Origin: Aestuariibaculum sediminum
GTDB taxonomy: Bacteria > Bacteroidota > Bacteroidia > Flavobacteriales > Flavobacteriaceae
Direction: 5' to 3'
DNA length: 64,000 bases
NCBI RefSeq assembly: GCF_014596945.1
Contig: NZ_JACVXB010000004.1
Span: forward strand, 62,001-126,000
This document shows positions 59,011 to 64,000 of the stretch, one piece after another. Positions within the stretch are counted from its first letter, which is position 1; each line of letters opens with the position of its first letter. A model generated the notes under the pieces. It was not told the origin of the DNA. It saw only the letters and a program-made list of their open reading frames with translations, and ran no database searches. The position numbers were made by a program, and so were the translations under genes.

Positions 59011-60612
59011 ATGAAAACATTTAGACTAATTGCAACTGTTAGCTTTATGCTCATGTTGTTTGTGGCCTGTAAACACAATAAAAAGGAGCAAATAGAACAG
59101 CAAGCCATTGAAAGTGTAGTGCACAATGAAGAAGCACTGTACCGCCCCAATTTTCATTTTACGCCACAGAAGGCCTGGATGAATGACCCCAATGGGATGT
59201 TTTATTACAACGGTTATTACCATTTGTATTTTCAATATCACCCTGAAAGTAATGTTTGGGGACCTATGCATTGGGGACATGCCATAAGTACCGACATGAT
59301 TTCTTGGCGCGAATTACCTATAGCATTGTACCCCGATGAATTGGGTACCATATTTTCTGGAAGTGCTGTTGTAGATATAGGAAATACTTCAGGTTTGGGA
59401 AGAACTGAAAAAGCAGCACCAGTTGTGGCTATGTACACCAGTTCTAAACAACTTGAAGGTACTGACAACTGGAAGCAAACGCAAAGTATTGCTTACAGTA
59501 ACGATGAAGGTAAAACCTTTACAAAATTTGAAGGAAACCCAGTAATTGATAACGATTCTTTAAAAGATTTTAGAGATCCTAAAGTGGCCTGGGATGAAGA
59601 ACGAAACCGATGGATAATGGTTTTGGCTGCTGGTGATAGAATTATGTTTTATGAATCCGAAAATTTAAAAAACTGGAAATTTTTGTCCGATTTTGGTCAA
59701 GGAATAGGTGGCCACGGTGGTGTTTGGGAATGTCCAGATTTTTTCAAACTGCCAGTTAATGGAGGAGACGATTACAAATGGGTTCTTTTTGTTAGTATCA
59801 ACCCAGGAGGACCAAATGGAGGTTCAGCAACTCAATATTTTATTGGTGATTTCGACGGGACACAATTTGTTATGGATCCCGAGTTTGCAGAAGATTTGGC
59901 TAAAGACCATAACTATTGGATTGATTTTGGAAAAGATAATTATGCGGGAGTATCCTGGAGCAATGCCAGAAGAAAAGATGGAAGCAAACTTATGCTCGGT
60001 TGGATGTCTAACTGGCAATATGCACAAAAAGTGCCTACCGAAACATGGCGTAGTGCTATGACCGTAGCTAGAAAAGTTCAGCTTAAAAAAGATGACAACG
60101 GGTATCGATTAGTATCTAATCCAGTTAAAGAATTAGAAGGCTACAGAAGTACCAAGTATAAAAAAGAAGATTTGCTTATTTCGGGCGAGACCAAGATAGT
60201 AGATTCCAAAGTCATAACGCTGAGTAGTACAGAAATAAAATTCGAGATCTCCGATTTTCAAACTAGTGCTTTTACGTTTAAATTATCAAACCAACAAGGC
60301 GATATGTTGTTGTTTGGTTACGATAAAACAAATAACTCATTTTTTATAGATAGAAGTAAATCAGGAAAAATTGACTTCTCTGAGGACTTCGCTAGTAAAA
60401 AAACTAAAGCACCACGCACAAGTTCAAATTCAACTTTAACAGGAACTATTATACTCGATAAAACTTCCGTTGAATTGTTTTATGATCAAGGAGAAACAGT
60501 GATGACCGAAATATTTTTCCCTAATGCACCATACGACACACTTAGTATGATTGCAGGTGATGAAGATTTTACAATAAACCATATTGAAATCCATAAACTA
60601 AATGTTAACTAA
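59011..60612 (+). CDS. GH32 fructanase/levanase/invertase, lipoprotein
   Basis: 533 aa, lipobox FVAC (Cys20). Five-blade propeller with the three catalytic acids in place: nucleophile Asp59 (WMNDPNG), transition-state stabiliser Asp189 (FRDPKV) and acid/base Glu240 (WECPDFF). A C-terminal beta-sandwich begins near residue 390. The family cuts beta-fructosides (sucrose, inulin, levan); the gene order with an HTCS, MFS porter and SusC points to polymeric fructan. The lipid anchor places it on a membrane, possibly the cell surface. Endo or exo action cannot be told by eye. Confidence 0.93.
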   Translation: MKTFRLIATVSFMLMLFVACKHNKKEQIEQQAIESVVHNEEALYRPNFHFTPQKAWMNDPNGMFYYNGYYHLYFQYHPESNVWGPMHWGHAISTDMISWRELPIALYPDELGTIFSGSAVVDIGNTSGLGRTEKAAPVVAMYTSSKQLEGTDNWKQTQSIAYSNDEGKTFTKFEGNPVIDNDSLKDFRDPKVAWDEERNRWIMVLAAGDRIMFYESENLKNWKFLSDFGQGIGGHGGVWECPDFFKLPVNGGDDYKWVLFVSINPGGPNGGSATQYFIGDFDGTQFVMDPEFAEDLAKDHNYWIDFGKDNYAGVSWSNARRKDGSKLMLGWMSNWQYAQKVPTETWRSAMTVARKVQLKKDDNGYRLVSNPVKELEGYRSTKYKKEDLLISGETKIVDSKVITLSSTEIKFEISDFQTSAFTFKLSNQQGDMLLFGYDKTNNSFFIDRSKSGKIDFSEDFASKKTKAPRTSSNSTLTGTIILDKTSVELFYDQGETVMTEIFFPNAPYDTLSMIAGDEDFTINHIEIHKLNVN

Positions 60613-60623
60613 AACTAATTATT

Positions 60624-63600
60624 ATGAAATTTAAACAACACTTTTTAATTCCATTATTCATGTTGGTGTGTGTTATCGCACAAGGGCAGGTTAGTGGTAC
60701 TGTAACCGCCCAAGAGGATGGTATGCCTCTGCCCGGAGTTTCGGTGGTAGTCTCTGGCACAAGTCAGGGTACAGCAACAGACTTTGATGGAAACTATACT
60801 TTAGAAAATTTATCTAGAGATGCAACTTTAGTATTCAGCTATGTGGGATATAAAACCCAAGAAATTAAATATACAGGCCAAACAACTTTAGATGTTGTAC
60901 TTGCAGCAGATGCAGGACAACTTGAGGAGGTAGTTATTACAGGATATTCAAGAGAACGTAAAGTTGATGTTACCGGAGCCATTACAGTCGTAGAACTAGG
61001 TCCTACCGAGGGAGCAAGTTTAAGTTCGGGTAGTGCCGTTCAAGGTTTGCAAGGACAGGTACCGGGATTATTCATCGAAAAAAATGGAGATCCAACAGGA
61101 ACCAGTAATAACATCTTAATTCGTGGTGCTACAACATTAGGTAATAATAATCCGCTTTTTGTTATTGATGGAGTCCCTACAGTGAGACAAGAGGTGTTTG
61201 CAGGAATAAATCCGAGTACTATTGAGTCTGTTCAGGTGCTTAAAGATGCGTCGGCATCATCTTTGTATGGTGCACGTGCCGGTAATGGTGTTATTATTAT
61301 TACCACTAAAAACAGTGCTAAAGCAGCAGGAGGAGAGAAATTTAGAGTGACCATAAATTCAAATATATCCATGCTTTCTGAAAAGCAGCAACGTTACGAC
61401 ATGTTAAATGCGCAGCAACGTGGTGAAGTTTTATGGCAGGCTTCCGTGAATGATGGAGCCGACCCTAATGCTGGTTATGGCGAGATTTATAATTTCGATT
61501 GGAACGGCGATTTTAATAATCCTGTTTTAAACGGTGTTACCATTCAACCGTATGTTGGTGGCGATACCAATGTTCCTGTGGGGGATACCAATTGGCAGGA
61601 TGAAATGTACAAAACAGGATATGTTTACAATAATGAAATTTCTGTTTCAGGAGGAACCGATAATTCATTCCATTTGTTAAATATAGGTCATTTAAAAAAT
61701 ACAGGTATATTAAAATATACTGGCTACGAAAGAATTAACGGTAAGCTAAACTCTAATTTCCATTTATTTGATAATAAACTTAGAATAGGGGTGAATACCC
61801 AGTTTTCAACTTCCGATGAAACACTGGCTTCACAAGATGTAGGTAGTGCAAGAATACCTAGTTTGTCTATCACTTTAGCGCCAACAATTCCAGTTTACGA
61901 TAGTGATGGCAATTTTGCAGGACCTATTGGCGCTGGATATTCCGATAGAAATAACCCATTGTTAATGCAATATATTAACCGATGGGATAATACCGACAGA
62001 ACAACCATTTTCGGTAATATTTATGCTGAATTGGATATACTTGATAATTTAACCTTTAGAACAAGTTTAGGTTTAGACCATAGTAATTATCAAAGAAAGG
62101 ATATTGAGCCTCGTGTGTTTAATGGTTTTATTACACGTGCTAATAACCGATTAATTATCGATTCTAATAAGTTTTCAAGTTTAGTGTTTTCTAATACCTT
62201 AAATTATCAGTTAGAATTAAATGATAAGCATAAAATTGGTGTTTTACTAGGTATTGAGTCTATTAAAGATGATTTTAGTAGTGTGTATGCGCAAGCCGAT
62301 GGTTTTTCTATTGAAACTGAAGATTACTTTGTGCTAAAAGAAGCCACTGGAGCAAGAACAACTACAGGTAGATCTACAGGAAGTAGGTTATTATCACAAT
62401 TTGGAAAAATCAATTATGCTTTTGAAGACCGTTATTTAGCCTCATTTACCTTACGTCGTGATGGATCGTCTCGATTTGGTGCCGATAATAGATACGGTAT
62501 TTTCCCAGCAGGTACTTTAGGATGGAGAATTAGTAATGAGGAGTTCTGGCCAGAAAATGATGTGCTTAATACATTAAAATTAAGAGCAGGTTATGGAGAA
62601 GTTGGTAACCAGACTATTGGAGATATTGCGCGTTTCGGATTGTTCGAGTCAAGATACGGTTCAAACCAAAATCAGTTTGTTCCAGATTTTTTCAATATTT
62701 ATTATAATGTGGGTACCGCTTACGATTTAAATGGTGTTAATACGGGGAATTTACCTTCTGGATTTGTGTCTATACAAGCAGCAAATTCAGAATTAAAATG
62801 GGAGACGACTAAAGAATTCAATTTTGGTGTAGACTTTAACATGTTTAATAACAATGTAACCGGGTCTTTCGATTATTTTACCAGAGAAACCAGTGATATC
62901 CTTACCACGCCACCAATTGCTTCGGTAATAGGCGAAGGTCAACAGCGGGTGCTAAACGGAGCGACTACACAAACAAGAGGTTGGGAATTATCGTTGGCTT
63001 ACTCTAAAACATTTGATAATGGGTTAAAGTTTGCCGTAGCAACTAACTTCGGTGCTTTTAAAGATGAAATCACAGCCTTACCGGAAGAAGTAGTATCGTC
63101 TTATCCTGGTACGGTTGATAATTCAATCATAGGACATTCGCAGTTTTCTATTTTCGGATATAAAACAGCTGGATTATTTCAAAGCGATCAGGATGTTCAA
63201 GACAGTCCTACTCAGGTTGGAGCCAGACCCGGAGGTTTAAAATTTCAGGATTTAGATGGCAATGGAAGTATTGGTGCTGAAGACAGAGATTTCCTTGGTA
63301 CTACACTACCTGATTTAGAATATGGTATTAGAATTAATTTAGAATACAAAAATTTCGATTTATCGTTATTTGGTTCAGGTGTTGCAGGAAGAATTGGTCA
63401 AGATCCTTATATTTTCTGGAACAATTATGCGTCAGGTCGTGAGAACTCAGGTTTAGGTGTTTTAGATGCATGGACGCCTAATAATACAGGTTCAGATATT
63501 CCATCGTTGTCATTGGCTTTTAACGACCAAAGAATTTCAGATTACTTATACCGAAAGAATTCATATTTCAAGTTAAGAAACCTACAATTTGGTTATTCAT

Positions 63601-63779
63601 TTTCAGAAGACTTAATCAGCAATTGGGCTGGTATGACAGGTTTACGTGTGTATTTTCAGGGCGAAAATTTATTCTGGTTTACTCCAAAAGATTATATAGG
63701 AGCCGATCCAGAAAGAACAAATGTAGACAACATTCCAGTGCCAACTATAATGTCACTTGGTCTTAACATTAACTTTTAA
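60624..63779 (+). CDS. SusC/RagA TonB-dependent transporter (fructan)
   Basis: 1051 aa. Signal peptide ending near VIAQGQ, carboxypeptidase-like domain (GTVTAQEDGMPLPGVSVVVS), plug (QLEEVVITGYSRERKVD, LIRGATTLGNNNPLFVIDG, ASSLYGARAGNGVIIITTKN) and barrel ending LGLNINF. There is no STN domain, in contrast to the other two SusC proteins, which fits control by the hybrid sensor rather than by an ECF/FecR pair. Starts 11 bases after GH32 and is followed by SusD 11 bases later. Confidence 0.94.
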   Translation: MKFKQHFLIPLFMLVCVIAQGQVSGTVTAQEDGMPLPGVSVVVSGTSQGTATDFDGNYTLENLSRDATLVFSYVGYKTQEIKYTGQTTLDVVLAADAGQLEEVVITGYSRERKVDVTGAITVVELGPTEGASLSSGSAVQGLQGQVPGLFIEKNGDPTGTSNNILIRGATTLGNNNPLFVIDGVPTVRQEVFAGINPSTIESVQVLKDASASSLYGARAGNGVIIITTKNSAKAAGGEKFRVTINSNISMLSEKQQRYDMLNAQQRGEVLWQASVNDGADPNAGYGEIYNFDWNGDFNNPVLNGVTIQPYVGGDTNVPVGDTNWQDEMYKTGYVYNNEISVSGGTDNSFHLLNIGHLKNTGILKYTGYERINGKLNSNFHLFDNKLRIGVNTQFSTSDETLASQDVGSARIPSLSITLAPTIPVYDSDGNFAGPIGAGYSDRNNPLLMQYINRWDNTDRTTIFGNIYAELDILDNLTFRTSLGLDHSNYQRKDIEPRVFNGFITRANNRLIIDSNKFSSLVFSNTLNYQLELNDKHKIGVLLGIESIKDDFSSVYAQADGFSIETEDYFVLKEATGARTTTGRSTGSRLLSQFGKINYAFEDRYLASFTLRRDGSSRFGADNRYGIFPAGTLGWRISNEEFWPENDVLNTLKLRAGYGEVGNQTIGDIARFGLFESRYGSNQNQFVPDFFNIYYNVGTAYDLNGVNTGNLPSGFVSIQAANSELKWETTKEFNFGVDFNMFNNNVTGSFDYFTRETSDILTTPPIASVIGEGQQRVLNGATTQTRGWELSLAYSKTFDNGLKFAVATNFGAFKDEITALPEEVVSSYPGTVDNSIIGHSQFSIFGYKTAGLFQSDQDVQDSPTQVGARPGGLKFQDLDGNGSIGAEDRDFLGTTLPDLEYGIRINLEYKNFDLSLFGSGVAGRIGQDPYIFWNNYASGRENSGLGVLDAWTPNNTGSDIPSLSLAFNDQRISDYLYRKNSYFKLRNLQFGYSFSEDLISNWAGMTGLRVYFQGENLFWFTPKDYIGADPERTNVDNIPVPTIMSLGLNINF

Positions 63780-63790
63780 AAAATAGCACG

Positions 63791-64000
63791 ATGAAAAATA
63801 TAAAAATAATATTAATAGGAATTATAACTGCTGGACTATTTTCAGCGTGTTCCGACGACTTTTTAGAATATCAACCGGAAGGCTATTTATCGGTTGAAGA
63901 TGCTGCTACTGCAGAGAACGCCGAAGCCTTGGTTGTTGCAGCCTATGCAGGTATTGCTAACGATGAAATGATAGGGCCTTTAACCAGTATGTGGGTATAT
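63791..64000 (+). CDS. RagB/SusD family lipoprotein (fructan), 5' part
   Basis: The first 70 codons are in the window; the gene runs off the end. The start ATG at 63791 begins a lipoprotein signal that ends in FSACSDDFLEYQPEGYLS, the usual SusD opening. The next residues (EDAATAENAEALVVAAYAGI) are the first SusD helix. It pairs with the SusC just upstream. Other genes of the fructan locus probably follow outside the window. Confidence 0.88.
   Translation, partial: MKNIKIILIGIITAGLFSACSDDFLEYQPEGYLSVEDAATAENAEALVVAAYAGIANDEMIGPLTSMWVY

Overview
The window reads as a chromosomal segment of an AT-rich Bacteroidota, most likely a flavobacterium (Flavobacteriaceae). The grounds are SusC/SusD pairs, FecR-type anti-sigma factors next to ECF sigma factors, a hybrid two-component regulator, many lipoproteins with short lipoboxes, and -7 promoter elements of the TAnnTTTG type. 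It is almost entirely accessory glycan and glycoprotein catabolism. I see no tRNA, rRNA, CRISPR array, insertion sequence or phage gene.

Layout. (1) 1-7428, + strand: end of a pectin side-chain operon with a GH43 endo-arabinanase, a CocE/NonD-type serine hydrolase, a GH2 beta-galactosidase broken by a one-base frameshift, and a protein with two complete GH53 endo-galactanase domains. (2) 7527-30851: a hydroxyproline (Hyp) and glycoprotein locus. It holds all four enzymes of trans-4-hydroxy-L-proline catabolism: Hyp 2-epimerase, D-Hyp dehydrogenase, pyrroline-4-hydroxy-2-carboxylate deaminase and 2-oxoglutarate semialdehyde dehydrogenase. With them are a cytoplasmic Xaa-Pro peptidase, exported DPP-IV, DUF885 and M1 peptidases, an exported GH127/146 beta-L-arabinofuranosidase, an exported protein of unknown function, a GH2 beta-galactosidase and an AraC regulator. 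A decayed ornithine-cyclodeaminase/pyrroline-2-carboxylate-reductase gene lies at the end of one operon. I read this as a unit for eating Hyp-rich plant or algal glycoproteins (extensin or arabinogalactan-protein type): sugars and peptides are removed outside the cytoplasm and Hyp is burned to 2-oxoglutarate inside. (3) 31332-54276: two back-to-back ECF-sigma/FecR/SusC/SusD modules followed by DUF4369/TlpA-like thioredoxin lipoproteins, four of them in tandem on the right side. (4) 54573-64000: a fructan locus with a fructose-type hybrid sensor, MFS sugar porter, GH32 fructanase, SusC and the start of SusD.

Two regulatory patterns stand out. A 14-bp box (GGGTAATATARTAT) followed 21 bp later by a related half-site occurs upstream of three transcription units of the Hyp locus, always about 25 bp before a TAnnTTTG-like element. 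It also occurs in opposite orientation before a fourth unit. The AraC gene inside the locus is the obvious candidate to bind it. Second, each ECF-type module has, on the strand opposite susC, a TAnnTTTG element overlapping the susC start codon and an intrinsic terminator 40-80 bp further on. This would make a 70-90 nt antisense RNA like DonS of Bacteroides fragilis.

All family assignments are by motif recognition; no database search was run.
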